Below, in pieces: positions 1-12,524 of a stretch of DNA of 64,000 nt. The translations under genes were made by a program, and so were the position numbers. The DNA is from Piezodorus guildinii. Taxonomy: Eukaryota > Arthropoda > Insecta > Hemiptera > Pentatomidae. The stretch spans positions 147,002,439 to 147,066,438 of the forward strand of contig CM041292.1 of assembly GCA_023052935.1 (NCBI GenBank), in the 5' to 3' direction. Under the pieces are notes generated by a model that saw nothing but the letters and a program-made list of their open reading frames with translations, searched no databases and was not told the origin of the DNA. Position 1 is the stretch's first letter. The number at the start of each line of letters is the position of its first letter.

Positions 1-244
1 TTTAAAGTAATTTAATAAAGCAATTTGATGAAATATACGATAGACTTATTTCATTCAGCAACTAGTTATTTCAACCATAAATTAAAAATCAACACTCAAT
101 TATTTTTATTATAATTGATTGCAGATGGTTCAAAATAGTAGTATTTTGTGTTTATTTTATTTTATCTCTATATTATTGTTTTATTATTATTATTGTTTTT
201 CTTTTCCTTCTATGTATATTGTATTTCATTACCACCTCTAATTG
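1..244. other. AT-rich sequence, no gene seen
   Basis: Low-complexity AT-rich DNA with short T and ATT runs (about 170-200). No protein similarity or RNA gene is visible. Confidence 0.5.
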
Positions 245-410
245 TACAACAATACTAACGTATTAGTTTTCCTGATAAAGTTTAAAACTCAGTTTCGATA
301 CCTTGTTAAACACTTAAATTCCAACACCAATCTGTACAACCCACCTAGACGACTTTTGAGGCGGTGGCCTAGAGATGCCTTGAATTAACCTACTTTCGGA
401 AGTAAACATG
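245..410 (+). pseudogene. 3' remnant of a Jockey-type LINE (ORF2 C-terminus)
   Basis: A plus-strand frame ending in TAA at 386-388 reads ...FKTQFRYLVKHLNSNT... and then NPPRRLLRRWPRDALN. The RRLxRRWPRDxL ending recurs as the extreme ORF2 C-terminus in the LINE pieces at 27002-27645, 46362-46790 and 52558-53240, and matches the RRRLKRSWMRDLL end of the full-length LINE in this window. Only about 45 codons are recognisable, so this is a strongly 5'-truncated or decayed copy. A T-run at 427-438 follows, not an A-tail. Confidence 0.55.
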
Positions 411-1054
411 TTTGCTTATTGCAATTTTTTTTTTTTTTGCGGATGGCAATAGCAATTGGAGAAAAAAAAAACAACAGTAAAAAATAAATAAAATAAAATG
501 TTTATCGATAGTAAAAAAACGACAATTAAACAACGTTGATATTTCATTTTTGTGCGAATGGATCTTTATATTCTTTAATTTTGTTTAAAGCCTATAATTA
601 TGCTTTTATTAATCTAATTCTCTACATTTGACTGAAACCTTTAAATAAATTAATTAGAAGCAGTATAAAACAAACATAAATACGAATCTGATCAACACGA
701 ACGTGCAATAAGAATGAACCAAGATTCGGCTCTTTACAGTAATCATAAATCCCTAAAGCATTAGATACACATAATAAAACTAATACAATAATTATATATC
801 AAAGACTCAGTATGACCCTGGATGTAAATAAGTATATTTCTAAACGTTTTTTCAATGACACTTTCAAATTCCAGATCGCTAATTTTAACTTTCCGACCCA
901 CATCCACGTTGTTTCGCAAGTGTTGATTCAAAAACAGCCTGTAATGACAATTAGATACAAACTATAATTATTTCAGCACATTATAAAATTATACATCTCT
1001 GCTAATTATTCAATGTTCTGGCAAATATTATCTGTGGAAGAACTGTTGTCACCA
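411..1054. other. AT-rich sequence, no gene seen
   Basis: Short homopolymer runs and AT-rich sequence only. I see no coding, RNA or repeat signal. Confidence 0.5.
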
Positions 1055-1170
1055 TAAATAAATCTGGTGGCTGAGCGTGGTCAAGGCCTAATCATCTCAT
1101 TGCACAGCCGTTGGCCTAGAAACGGACCCTTCATGGGTTGTAGAGGTATAGGTTTTTTTTTTTTTTTTCA
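1055..1170 (+). repeat. 3' part of tRNA-derived SINE (family B)
   Basis: The segment matches the 3' body of the SINE at 19966-20270: 'gctgag..gtggtcaaggcctaatca', 'ttggcctagaaac' and 'agaggtataggtttttttt'. The tRNA-like head is missing. It ends in a T-run, as do other copies in the same orientation. The inverted full copy at 4350-4641 shares the same core. Confidence 0.6.
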
Positions 1171-2304
1171 ATTACTCAGCCTTTTTCATGACTTGAAATA
1201 AAAATGTTAGAGGTTAAACCAAATATCACACCGATGAGCTAAATCGACTAACCTTATGTCAAGCCGATTTTTAAGATTAAAATAGGTGTTTGATTTATAT
1301 GGGATATTTTATTCAGCCTCCTTTATTTTATTACTCTTAAAAAAAAAAATCGTTTAGTATCAACATAATAGTATTGTTTTATAGGCATACTAAAATTTCA
1401 TTAAAAAAATGGTATAGCTCATGCTGCACAAATGAAGTTCAAGAAACGGTATGACCATTTCGTTTATATTTATAATTCGGTTGAATCTGCTTTCCAGCAC
1501 TTGGATGAAGTTGAAAGCAAGTGAATGGGTTAGAGATTGTACGTCACTGTTAACGGTGCAGACAACCAGCAAGAAAGCTCAACGAAGTAATATCATATAA
1601 TATAACAATGTTACAAGATTCTCAGACGTAACTCGTAATTACTTTAAACAGAGGTTTTCAGAGTTACTTGTCCAAACAAGAAAAAAATATTAAAGGAGAG
1701 CGAAAAACTAAAAATGAAATCTATGAAATAACGTTTGTTATTTAGATTGTTTCATATAGAGAAGATATAACACTAACATGACCGCTTTTCCACTATTGCA
1801 TATAACATTATCAATCTGAAAATTATTATTTATGGGATTTAGCACCTTCAACCCTATACGAAATTTGACAATTTTTTTGATGCTTGGAAGGAGAACTCAT
1901 AATTTATGTCTTGTATTAATTCTTAATGACTATACCCGATTCCGTCGTAAAAGTTCCGTGTGATTTTATTGATGTGATGATTGTACCGATTATTTATTTA
2001 CTCATTTGGAATTAATAGCAGGACAATTACAACAGTGAATATGACTAATAAATTTGATTAAAAAATATATATAGTATATATATTCTGCAGAGTCTAGATA
2101 CTTAGTTACATACATTTTATTGACAAATGATAGACAAAAAAAGATGTTAACATAATTATGACATGCAATAAATATGGTCAAACGCTCTAAGGTTAGAGGA
2201 CCTGAAATGCATCAATATAACAACAAGCCCAAAATGTTTTCGAGTCAAGCTTCTGCTTGACATTCTAATTAAATTTGGTATACAGATAAACATTAAATAT
2301 TATA
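1171..2304. other. AT-rich sequence, no gene seen
   Basis: AT-rich DNA with a short TA-rich patch near 2065-2085. A 60-codon minus-strand frame at 1390-1572 has no recognisable features and is probably chance. Confidence 0.45.
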
Positions 2305-3216
2305 TTGGGTTGTTTCACATGAAATGTCCGTTTCTGAAATACATAAAGGATTTTGCAGGTTTCTGTTGTTTTCTTCCGAATGTTTATATATATTTCAAGT
2401 AAACAGTTACTAATCCTCTAGCTTTGTATTATAAACATTAGCTTCCCAATCAATTATCCACTTTTTAGTAAACCTCCAAATATGAACATGGATACACGCG
2501 ATTTTCGAGTAATATTTTTGTACGAGTTTAAACTCGCCCATTCAGCAGCTGAGGCGCTAGAAATATTTGCAAGGCGTTTGGGAAAGGGAGTGTTAATGAA
2601 CGGACCATTCACCGTTGGTTTGCTAAGTTTTCAGCTGGGGATACCGACTTGGAAAACTTGCCCCGAGGAAGACCTCTGTCCGTAATAGACAACGATGTCC
2701 TCAACACACAGTAGAAGGAAACCCCAAACAGTTAAAGGACTCTTAGCACAACTAAATGCAAGTGCATCTACTGTTTCCAGACATTTAAAGTGTATTGGGA
2801 AAGTAAAAAAGCTCGATACATGGGTATCTAATGTTCTCACTGAGCGGCAGCAAGACCCCATGTTTCAAAACATACCGTGCAAAAATTGAAAGAAATGGGC
2901 TACAAAATTCTTCCGCACCCACCATATTCTCCTGACTTGTCTCCAACAGATTACCACCTCTTCAGGAATTTAGACAACTTTGTCAAAGGAAAACATTTTC
3001 AAAATGATAATCAAGTGAAAAGTTCGTTTTCAGATTTGTTTTCACTTCAAAGCTCAGAGTTTTTCAGTTCGGGGATAAAAAAAGTTGTTGTCACGTTGGA
3101 AAAAATGTATAGAAAAAGAATGTAAATACTTCGAAAAAAATTATCTTGTTTTCATATCGTATTTTTAAAAAAAATCCTTTACTTTGAAAACGGACGATTT
3201 CATGTGACACAACCAA
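2305..3216 (+). mobile_element. mariner-like DNA transposon, internally deleted
   Basis: Terminal inverted repeats bound the unit. The left end begins TTGGGTTGTTTCACATGAAA, and the complement of the right end begins TTGGTTGTGTCACATGAAA. Both continue into CGTTT and AAAGGATTTT, so similarity extends about 45 bp, next to TA-rich flanks as expected for TA target use. The unit is about 0.9 kb, against about 1.3 kb for autonomous mariners. The difference is explained by the missing centre of the transposase. It is a dead copy that could only move if a related enzyme still recognised its ends. Confidence 0.8.
2482..3125 (+). pseudogene. mariner transposase pseudogene lacking its catalytic core
   Basis: The N-terminus opens with a mariner helix-turn-helix region (FRVIFLYEFKLAHSAAEA). 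It shifts frame near 2575-2620, then continues as WFAKF and LENLPRGRPLS, the usual linker before the catalytic domain. A second helix-turn-helix stretch ends SRHLKCIGKVKKLDTWV. At about 2865 the sequence jumps to LPHPPYSPDLSPTDYHLF, which is the C-terminal catalytic block with the last acidic residue. The interval that should hold the first two catalytic Asp residues is absent. So there is at least one frameshift and an internal deletion of a few hundred bases. Confidence 0.8.
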
Positions 3217-3502
3217 ATATATAGGTAGGTGGTGAGGAGTTTTAGGGGGATACATTACTAGATTATTACGCCCGAATATTATATATAAATAGTACATGGT
3301 GGAGAAGTTTTTTGGGGGTACGATCACCAAGAAAAAGCAAAAATAAGACAAGCTTATTTTATTTTTGTACCGATGTTTTGATAAACAGGTGGGCCTTCAT
3401 CGGGTACCTCCAAACTTGGTAAGTTCTCCATCAGAAAGTCTCAACGGTGAACAATTAACTCCATCATTATAAATTGTATAGTATAATTTATTATTGAACA
3501 GA

Positions 3503-3506
<4 letters not shown>

Positions 3507-3545
<39 letters not shown>

Positions 3546-3640
3546 ACACTTGGGCCACCTCCCAGGTTTACATCAACGACCTGGGGCAGAGAAGTCTGTT
3601 ATGCTAGCCACTAGACCACAGCTGACCTCCTACAGCTTTG
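3507..3640 (-). repeat. (TA)n tract with adjoining tRNA-like sequence, possible SINE
   Basis: A TA dinucleotide run occupies about 3507-3548. On the minus strand, the adjoining 3549-3635 starts GTGGTCTAGTGGCTAGCA, which resembles an A box of a tRNA-like pol III promoter. A B box is only weakly visible (GGTCGTTGATGT). A tRNA-like head with a TA tail is also seen at 51880-52058, but the two are not obviously one family. Confidence 0.35.
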
Positions 3641-3649
3641 TATGCAAGA

Positions 3650-4345
3650 TAACACTTATTCTAAGGTATTTAGCTTTCCAATGATATGTCGTACATCTAT
3701 TTTACTGTTTTTATTTTAAAGAAAAAAGATTTTACCTCGAAAAAGACGAATGCTGTTTCCTCCTTCAGGTGATCAATAAATTCTTCTGTACTTTATAAAA
3801 TCCTATTTTTTTAATCAATTCTTACGTATACAGATAGGTAATTCATTGGATTTAAATACATGAATAATTAGGCCACTTTATTCTACATCAATATATTAAG
3901 TCTAATCGAAACCGTTTGAACTGTTTTTTGGAAACGTTTAAATTGATTGTTATCGTGATGATTAAGAATCAGGTCCTGTATGATATCAACCGAATTGAGG
4001 TTCTCCAGTGTTACACCATAATTTAGAAGCGTTGATAATTGTTTAACCTTCATCCTATTACCACTGTCGTATTGTTATAAGCTATTCGCGAGGGCGATCT
4101 TGAAGTGGTGGCCGGAAAAAGTGGCAATTCCCGTTTCCGGGTGCAAATTGTCAAGAGATGATTCACAACTGCTAAAATAGCATTAATTTGCTCATATTAA
4201 GTTTGTATTCAATGGATAGCACACATGCGTAGGCTTTAGTTTTTTACTGATCACCCATTCTTGCAACAAATAATCGCAAAAATGATGGGACTGAAACCAA
4301 TTCTTTAATACATATTTTTAACGATAAATGTAAAAAACGATAGAA
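3650..4345. other. AT-rich sequence, no gene seen
   Basis: Unremarkable AT-rich DNA with no coding or RNA signal. A small GC-richer patch near 4085-4150 has no recognised content. Confidence 0.45.
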
Positions 4346-4349
4346 AATA

Positions 4350-4641
4350 AAACCTGAACCTCTACAACCCATGAAGGGTGTCTTGTGCTCAGCACATATA
4401 GAGATTCATACTGTTTCTAGGCCAAAGGGCCTTGTAATGAGATGATTAGGCAGGGATCACGCCCAGTCTCCAGCTTTTCCCTATTCTGGATATCCACTTT
4501 ATGGAGGCTGGGTGTGCCCAGACGGGTCTCCATACCGCCCCAGGGTCGCTTCACAATCAATAATATTCTGTTACAGCCTAGATTTCAACCCAGGACCCAG
4601 AGAATAGCAGACGAGTTTCTATCCACTATACCCCGCCGCTC
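4350..4641 (-). repeat. tRNA-derived SINE, near full-length (family B)
   Basis: Read on the minus strand it starts AGCGGCGGGGTATAGTGGAT, an A box-like tRNA head, followed by GGGTTGAAATCT (B box-like). The body shares 'ggcctaatcatctcatt', 'ggcctagaaac' and 'gggttgtagaggt' with the copies at 1055-1170 and 19966-20270. At about 290 bp it has the same length as the 305-bp copy at 19966. The plus-strand open frame through it is a shadow. Confidence 0.7.
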
Positions 4642-4649
4642 CTAATAAA

Positions 4650-5330
4650 TAATAGAAGTTAAGAGTAAATAAAAGAAATAGATAAATAATATAATATATA
4701 ATTAAAATAGATCATAATAAATAATAGAAGTAGAAGTTAAAGTAAAAAAAATATAAGTTTAAATTTTCTCTTCGTTTAAAAGTTCTGAAATCTTTTTTAA
4801 CAATATAGGTAAGTGATAGATAGCTGTGTGTCATGCGCATCAGTTTTTTTTTTTTTTGTTTTTTTTTTAATACATTCTTAAAATTTTAAAATAATATTTC
4901 ATCATTCAGGTTTTGAGAAAGTACTACTAAAGTAGCAATTGATCCTGTTTATCATTTATACTTGTTTATTACCACTAAAAAATTCATTGTTTGAGTCATG
5001 GTAACTTGCTCCCGTCTAACCCTGAAAAAGTTACATAGAATTTGATTAAGTTTAAATTTTATATGTTCCATTAACTTATTGAAATTATAAACAATCAATG
5101 ATTAATTTACTGAAACTACTACTTTCGGCAATAAATAATTTTAAAATTATGTTCGTAATTAATTTTAAGTCTTGCTTAACCTATCCGTTAAAGTACCAGA
5201 AAAAGTATATTAAAGAAACAGCACAGTTAGAACAAGTTATATAAAATAAATAAAGTTATGCAGTTAATCTCATCTGTTATAGTGTATCCCAAATATTAAT
5301 TACAATAACAGTAATTTATTTACCTCTTTT
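4650..5330. other. AT-rich sequence, no gene seen
   Basis: Simple (TAA)-like stretches at 4640-4760 and T-runs at 4845-4870. Nothing else is recognisable. Confidence 0.45.
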
Positions 5331-5339
5331 TCGATTAAT

Positions 5340-5830
5340 GACAAACATCAGGTTGAAACGCCACCGAGCACTGAACACCTAGAACTTACAAGAACAACTG
5401 TTCAAGTAGGTACAGAGCCGCCACCATCCAAAAACAAAGGTTCATTCAACCAGTTCAGATTTGGCTCAAGTGGTTCTTGTGTTCATTGGCACTGGTGGTA
5501 TACTGCCCGGGCCAAACCATTTCACTTTCTTCCCACGTAACGCTATTTATTTTCACCGAATAGTTGAGTATTCAACTTTCATATTCCGTTTAACTTTGAT
5601 TGCGGGAACGGAAAAGTATGCATTTAAAAATTCAATTCGAAACGTTTAGCGACAGTTCACGGACGGTTCGCCATCAGGACGAAAATAGTTGCATTCCTGA
5701 GACTGAGCCAGTCAGTTTGACGTCCTCAGTCCTCTATGCTGTCCTGGATACACACTGGGAATAGCAGAACAGAGATTCAGGAGGCAGGCTGTGACTTAAC
5801 ATCTACCAACCATCGGTTTGATGGTCAATG
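5340..5830. other. GC-richer unrecognised segment
   Basis: This stretch is clearly less AT-rich than its flanks and shows none of the repeat families seen elsewhere in the window. A 62-codon plus frame (5461-5649) has no recognisable domain. It could be an untranslated exon, regulatory DNA or an unfamiliar repeat. I cannot assign a function. Confidence 0.3.
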
Positions 5831-5904
5831 TTAAAACCATATAAAGTACTAGAAAGAAATTATTTAAATACCCCATACTTCAATAGGTACTCAAAACTAT
5901 CATA

Positions 5905-6416
5905 AAAAAACAAATTGATTCTCTATAAAACTGTCATTCGTCCCATTCTGACCTACGCTGCCCTAGTCTGGAGTTACACATGTCATTCCAACTATCGGAA
6001 AATGGAGGTGGTGCAGAACACATGCATGAGCATCATTAATAACTATCCTCGTTACACGCGAATCACAATCATGTTATCGGATTTACAACTCCCCTCGATA
6101 AAAAAATATACGTAATCGCTGGCACAACTTTTCTTTTCTCGAACTTCTTCTAGTGACAACCTAATAGTTCAAAAAATAGGCGATTACGACAAGAAAACCC
6201 TAAAACGTTACGTACACAAACGTACAAAAGATGTACTACTAGACTAATCTTAAAATGTAAAAAAGAAATAATATATTAGCATATAACCAAAATATGTATT
6301 TGTATTGTTACGTTTCCACTTAGTTATTTTTATTTTATTATATTTTTTTTTTACTATAATATGTTATGTTATAATTGTTTTTTTTTTTTTTAACTGTAAT
6401 TATTTTGTTACTACTT

Positions 6417-6486
<70 letters not shown>

Positions 6487-6655
6487 GTTTTTGTTTTCAG
6501 ATTTTTCCTACTGTTAAAAGTAAAAGTAACATAGGCTATAATTACCACTAACCCCTACTGTAAATATAACGTAAATGTAACATGTAATTGGTGCATTACC
6601 ACAACATGTATAAAGTTTTAGGCATGTGGCCGTTTGTAAAAAAAAAAATTGAAAA
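5905..6655 (+). pseudogene. decayed Jockey-type LINE 3' end
   Basis: The frame at 5915-6112 encodes LYKTVIRPILTYAALVW followed by a VVQNTCMSIINN stretch, the conserved segment C-terminal to the reverse transcriptase in Jockey-group LINEs. After a stop at 6113 the same frame continues as LAQLFFSRTSSSDNLIVQK to about 6240. The following AT-rich region, ending in an A-run at about 6638-6650, fits a 3' untranslated tail. It includes a 65-base T tract (6420-6484). No reverse transcriptase core is present. Confidence 0.6.
6420..6484. repeat. poly(T) tract, 65 bp
   Basis: An uninterrupted run of T. It lies in the presumed 3' untranslated part of the plus-strand LINE relic, so it is not that element's own A-tail. 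It may be an expanded homopolymer or the tail of a minus-strand insertion. Confidence 0.9.
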
Positions 6656-7845
6656 ATAAAAAACTAAAAAAAACAAACAAATGATTCAAATGTATTAAAT
6701 ATGGCCGATCGAGTGCAATAAAAGTTATACCACTATACCTAGAAATAAGATTGTTGAAAAATGAAAGCAACGCATTTTCGTTCTTATTAATCTCTATGTA
6801 TGGTATATAACATGATAAAGGGATTTTCGTTTCCACTAACTCCTTAACCACTTAACAGATTTTAATACAGTTTTCACCATCATTCAGGGCATTGTTTACT
6901 CAAGGTTTATAAGTAAAATCCATTGCAATTTAGCTTTTCTTTAAAGGGGAAAAATAATTTTTCTGTGACCAAGTCATAAATAAATTATTCTTGAAATATA
7001 AGAAGTAACATAGACGTATAATATACCGTTGGAAACCGCAAGATTTTAGAAAAGTTAATATGCGATAGAAAAAAAGCCTGGAAATTTAATAGAAAGATGG
7101 TATGAACGCATAGACTTATGAAAAACTATTATTTTTATGTTGTGGATTAGGGAGGTTTTGGTGATTTATGGTGATCGGACAGGTTATATACTTCCATGAA
7201 GAAGTCAAGATTTAAGAAAAAAATATTATGTACCAAACCGTACGTAAGTTTCTAAAATAAAGGAAAAGTTTTTAGAAACTGATACTGTTAATAATTATTT
7301 CTACTTTTAGATAACTTAACGAAAAAAGTAGTTTTACTGTAAGCTGAGTCCCACTCATAAAGAAACTAAATTAACTTCAATACATGGAAATGTATTTAGA
7401 AAAAGTTCTAATCAAATTTAAAATTGTAATAAACCGAATAAAATAGGAACCATAAATACAACAAACAAATAAACTAAACCACTTTTTGATTTTTTGACGA
7501 ATTTATAATTCTGATTTCTGCCGATGATTAAATATAAGAATTAATAGACGTTATATAATAAACATAATATTTTCTCGCTAAGTACACGTTTTGTTGAGAT
7601 GAACTCATAATCCTTATGTGTCAACCCTTTACTTGTTCAAACTGAAGTTTTTTTAAACATAAATTATACCATATTTAAATTGCACCTGTGTGAAGCATTG
7701 GTAAGTCGCTAGTAAAATTATAAATGCAAATAACTTACATTGATATAAATATTTTGAATTCACAAGAACTAAAAAAAAAAAAAAAAAAAAAGAAAAAAAA
7801 GAAGAGCCTTTCCAAATATTACAATCACACTCATTACACTTACTG
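6656..7845. other. AT-rich DNA with Rep-1 fragments
   Basis: No gene is visible. 6990-7160 contains the Rep-1 landmark 'tataccgttggaaa..gattttagaaaa', and 6850-6890 has the phrase 'ttttcaccatcattcag', a similar form of which occurs near 52115. An A-run occurs at 7770-7800. Confidence 0.45.
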
Positions 7846-7849
7846 TTAA

Positions 7850-8140
7850 CAGCATTGGAGCAGGATCACCTATGGCTCAGTGGCTTGCGGAACAGCCTTC
7901 TATGCCCAGAGTCGTGGGTTCAAACGAGACAGATGACCCTAGGATTTATTAAAGGGACTAAAAAATACATGGTTATGCCGTCTTTAGGAGTGGACGTAAA
8001 ATATTGGGTCCCTAATTGTGTGATGTCAGCTAATCGCTAAAGACCTCTATCGTAATTAAACCTGGAAAGACAAAATTTAAGACTCCAATTGTAGCATTGT
8101 CCGATTAGTCGTAGCAGCATAAAGTTGGCATAACAATTGC
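7850..8140 (+). repeat. tRNA-derived SINE, near full-length (family A)
   Basis: A tRNA-like head carries an A box (tggctcagtgg, 7873-7883) and a B box-like gggttcaaacgag (7916-7928). The 3' body contains 'aagactccaattgtagcattgtccgattag' in pieces shared with the inverted copies at 12525-12800, 19931-20510 and 21345-21445, and with the plus copy at 61195-61395. The 61-codon frame across it is not a gene. Confidence 0.7.
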
Positions 8141-8144
8141 TAAT

Positions 8145-9835
8145 TGTTTAGCATAATATCTTCGACTGTATTGTTTGGACTTAGATGTGTGTGCTGAATG
8201 TATGTATGTGATGCACATATATGTGTAGTGACGAGGCTAGACCTGCAGAGACCATAGGCTTTGCAGAAAATTCTGGAGAATGTTAGTATGATATAGGGAA
8301 AAATCCAACAAAATGCCCAATAACGACGTCCAGAGGACCTTGCCTTTGAGGAGAATAATTAGATAAATTTATAGTAAAACCTTACCTATTTATTTTTCCT
8401 TTTTTAATATGTATTTATTTAACGCCAATAAAAAATACAATACATGAAATTTATATAAAACTAAATATAAACTAAATATATGTATATATTTGGGAATAAT
8501 AAAAATAAGTATATTGATGTAATAAGCGAGTTAATTATTGGTCATTGGGAGAGAGTGGAGGTATAAGTCCTTCATGCTAAATTTTTGAAACCAACTACTG
8601 ACCACATGCACTTTGAATACACCAGGAAAATTTGATTGAAAAGCAATCAAGTGGTGAAGTTCATTCATTTCAGTCCCCATCCTACTTCAATCTCTCATTA
8701 CACACAATTATCATCCTAAAGTGCATTTTTGCAAGCTTTCTGATTATCTGTAGTTTTTAATTTAAATATGACATCACAAGCTATTGGGTTTAAACTAAAA
8801 AAATTAACACGACTTATCTTAATTAAATACGAATTCCATAAAATAAAGCGCCTCACTCGAAATTAAATTAAATACTGTTAAACTTCTGTATATTGTGCAC
8901 GATAAACTTAAACCTCGTAAAACAATCAAATATAACCTTATAGAAGGCATAGAAGGAAACCTTGCAATAGGTAGCTTAATTATACATATAAGGCTTGACT
9001 GTAATGAGATAGTCGTCCAAGCAAGATGAGGTAATGTCAGCTATTGAATGTCTCTATTCATTGAGGTAAATCTACTAGGAATTTCTTCCTTTTTCCTATC
9101 ACCAGTCTTAATCTAAATTATACTATATTATCAAAGAAAACACATAACAAGTGGTTTTGAAATGTGAACTTAAAACGCGAATAAATAACATGAAAACTAC
9201 AAATTGCTCTTACATTTATTTATTTATTTCCTTAATTCCTTAATAAAAATTATATATATATATATATTTTTTTTTTTTGCTCTTAAGTTTCAGTCCATAA
9301 ATAAGCAATTTTATTTATGGAACGTTTCGAGAATTTATTATTATCATATTCATGCCAGTGGAAAAAACAAAAAACAGAACATTTTAATTTTTATAAAATA
9401 ATTAATAGATGATGTAATTGTTAAACAGAGCCCAATAATGCATTGAGCAATGAATAGATGTACAGTACTTAAACAGATTTTTCACATTTTTCAATTAGAA
9501 TCCACCTTAAAGTTACGATTACAAAATTACTTATGATTTGAGATAAATTAGTGTCTTACATAGACATGTGTGTAAACTATAAACTTTGAATGAATACTGA
9601 AACACAGATGCTATTAATACTTCAATATGAGGTAGCGAAGGATTTTAAGAATTAATGACATCAGAGAATCAGAGGTTTTTTTTTTTCGCTTTTTATTTTA
9701 TTTTTTATTTATTATTATTCAGACGTACTGTTAATATGTGTTAATTAAATTTGAATGACATGAATGCAGATTTTGGACATCAGATTCTTTGTTTATCGCG
9801 TGATTTGTATATAAAAATAATATAAACAAAGAATC
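8145..9835. other. AT-rich sequence, no gene seen
   Basis: AT-rich with a small TA repeat near 9250-9265 and T-runs near 9270 and 9680. No recognisable genes. Confidence 0.45.
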
Positions 9836-9839
9836 TTTT

Positions 9840-10760
9840 CAGCCATACTTTCATGAAATATATAGAAAGGGAAAGTATTGCGATCGTGAAAATTTTGGAA
9901 TTACATTTTTTAACGGAAATACACATTTTAGGCAGGGGTCCTATGAGTCCAAATGAACAAATCCCGTATAAAGGTCTGTATTGTAAGTCTAGCGCGAAAA
10001 CGAATAGTCGTAGGAAACAAAAATTTCATATTTAGGGCTATACGTCCGAGATGTTACTGCAACTTTTTCAACAAAATCGGCTGACCGAAAGAGGTACTTG
10101 GATACCATGGATTGTGTATCTTTTTAGGATTTTCTTTAAAACGGCTCTAATTTTTTTATTAAAATGGCTGTACCGATGTAAAATTTATGAGCTATAATAT
10201 GATGCAGCATTCATTCTGATTGAAATAGACAGACACGGCTCAAATGTCTATAGTTAAAATTTCTTCTTCTAAAGCAGCCTTAAATTTGTATTTAGATTCA
10301 AGAGAAATCTCAATAACAATCCCAACTGTTAGCATTGATAAAAAATGGGGTAAATATATAAGTTGAACGACTTTGATAATTAACTAAATGAGAAATAAAC
10401 AACAATTTTTTTAAATGTAATTTTTGGTTTTTGGAACATAAAAACAGTAAAATAGACGCATAATATACCGTTGGAAAGAAACAGATTTTAGATAAATGAA
10501 TATGTTATATAAAAAGTTGTAAAATCCAATGTAAAGTGACGAATAGAGCACAAGTCCATTACTGATTATTATATGTAACATTTTTATATTATTTAATTTA
10601 ATGTATATGTTTTCAACGAAACTAAATAAACTTTTTATTCAAATTAACATAAATCCTTTTTCAACATTAAGTTTATTAAATAGTTCGTGAATGGATTTTA
10701 ACAGCCGAGGTAAGTGAAAGTCGTGTATTGCTTGCTCCAAATTTATTAATTGTCACTTCA
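9840..10760 (+). repeat. Rep-1 interspersed repeat, near full-length
   Basis: Rep-1 landmarks appear in order. They are 'gggaaagtattgcgatcgtgaa', 'acggaaatacacattttagg', the 'gatgttactgcaac..tttttcaacaaaatcgg' region, 'attctgattgaaatag', 'gttagcattgataaa', 'tataccgttggaaag..gattttagataaa', and a right end with 'gaggtaagtgaaagtcgtgt'. The unit is about 0.9 kb with no open frame. The right end carries AGGTAAGTGAAAGT, the complement of the ACTTTCACTTACCT seen at the left end of better copies. The 60-codon frame at 9853 is internal noise. Confidence 0.75.
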
Positions 10761-12520
10761 TAAATATATTATTAATACACAAAATATTCATCAACTAATT
10801 ACCTTTCATTTCACCCACGACTTCTAACATGGCTATAACTATAGTAATTCATATCCAAAGAAACTACAGAAGAAAGAAAACATCCAGACAGGAGGTGAAG
10901 TGACAGTGACACTAGAGCAGACCAGGATGTGGCATCACTAGGTTCGTCATCTCTTGTTTCCTTCCACTGCAATTTTATTTAAAGTAATGTAATGGGAGAA
11001 GGGAGAGGGGAAATTAGTTGCTACAAGTCGGTTACTCCTATATGTACCAAGCTCATCCGATTCTAATTTACCTTGGATCAAAAAAAAGTAGGTATATAAG
11101 TTTTGAAAATACTTAACAACGGTTTTAATACAAAAAGATGTACTTTAAAGTATTTATAGTAATCTGTTACAGGAATGGTCATTATTCTGATTTTAGCACA
11201 GTAAAAAAATTACTGTGCCAAATCAGTTTGAAATAAATTAATATTGTTTAAAAAATCTCTATCTAAGATATCCTCTGTCTGTTACAGTACTAAATAAAAA
11301 GAGAAACTCTCCATTTTAAGAGTAGCATATATTATTGACTGGAAAAAAATCACTAATTGTTTAAGCAATAAATCTGCTTTCGAAAATGTATTATATAATA
11401 AATATTAGTAAGCAACGAATTTCAGCACAGCTTAATCTCATATAACAGCTCTAAAAAGATTATAAGAATTCAGTAATATCATTCCTTACTAAATATAAAT
11501 ACTGCTCTAAAAAATACATATCATGCAATCTGTGCTATGTATTAAGTTAAAATAGTGTGTAATATATATTAGATGACCATCCACATCCCTAGATTTAATT
11601 AAATAGTTCATCATTGATATATTGAATATTATAAAAAATTAAATGGATTTAAAATCTATTATATATTGTACTTCTAGCCTAAATGCTTCGTACAAAACTG
11701 ACACTGATTATAGATTCCTATGGCTCTCAAATACAAGGGGTTCGGTATCATTAGACTCAGACGTTAACGGAGATAGAGCCAATATGGTATTTAATTTCAT
11801 ACTTTCGTACGACAAAAACGTAAAATCAACTTATATATCATCAAATGTTTGTTTTCTGTTGAAAAGGTTCTTATTCCAAGCTAAGTTTTAAATCGGTCAA
11901 TAAAACAAATTATTCCTTGAAATATAATTTTGTTTAGAGTAAACTGGTGCAACGTTTTATCATTAATAGTCTAGCTGCACCGTGATATGAATGTAAGCAT
12001 ATGATCTCACATTTCAAACTAGGGTATTTGGTGAGCGAAAAATTCAGATGGATAAAAAATATAACTATGTCGTACTTATTATATATTTTTTTTTAATGTT
12101 AGCATTCCCTACGATACATCCAACGGTCACAAACGATTTATAAATATGTATATTAAGAAAGTGTTGTATTGAGGCACATATTTATTAATATATTTACAAT
12201 GCCATTGGTACTTAGTTATTGTTTTAGCAAGGTACAATCAGTCAGCTGTTCAATCTTTCAATGATCGCACAGGGTAAAAAAAAAAATGTGAACTTCTCAT
12301 TGGTCTACTATTACCTATGTTTAATTTCACTTAAAATACTATTAATTGTACAAATGATTTAAAGTTGACCCAATCTGAAGGTTTATGTTTCATAAAACGA
12401 TACAATCTAACATATCAATAGTATTTCAACTTTCAAGAATTTTATTTATTTTCAATAATAAAGAGGGGCATTTGAAAAATAAATAGACTATTAACAAAGA
12501 GGCATGGTTTTGTTTGTTGT
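10761..12520. other. AT-rich sequence, no gene seen
   Basis: A mildly GC-richer patch at 10860-10960 and 11020-11080 has no recognised content. An 82-codon frame at 11643-11891 has no domain features. Confidence 0.4.
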
Positions 12521-12524
12521 TTAT

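Noticed and set aside
5461..5649. 62-codon frame as a small gene
   Set aside because: There is no domain, splice support or conservation cue. The translation is unremarkable.
7850..8040. 61-codon open frame as a small protein gene
   Set aside because: It falls entirely inside a tRNA-derived SINE.
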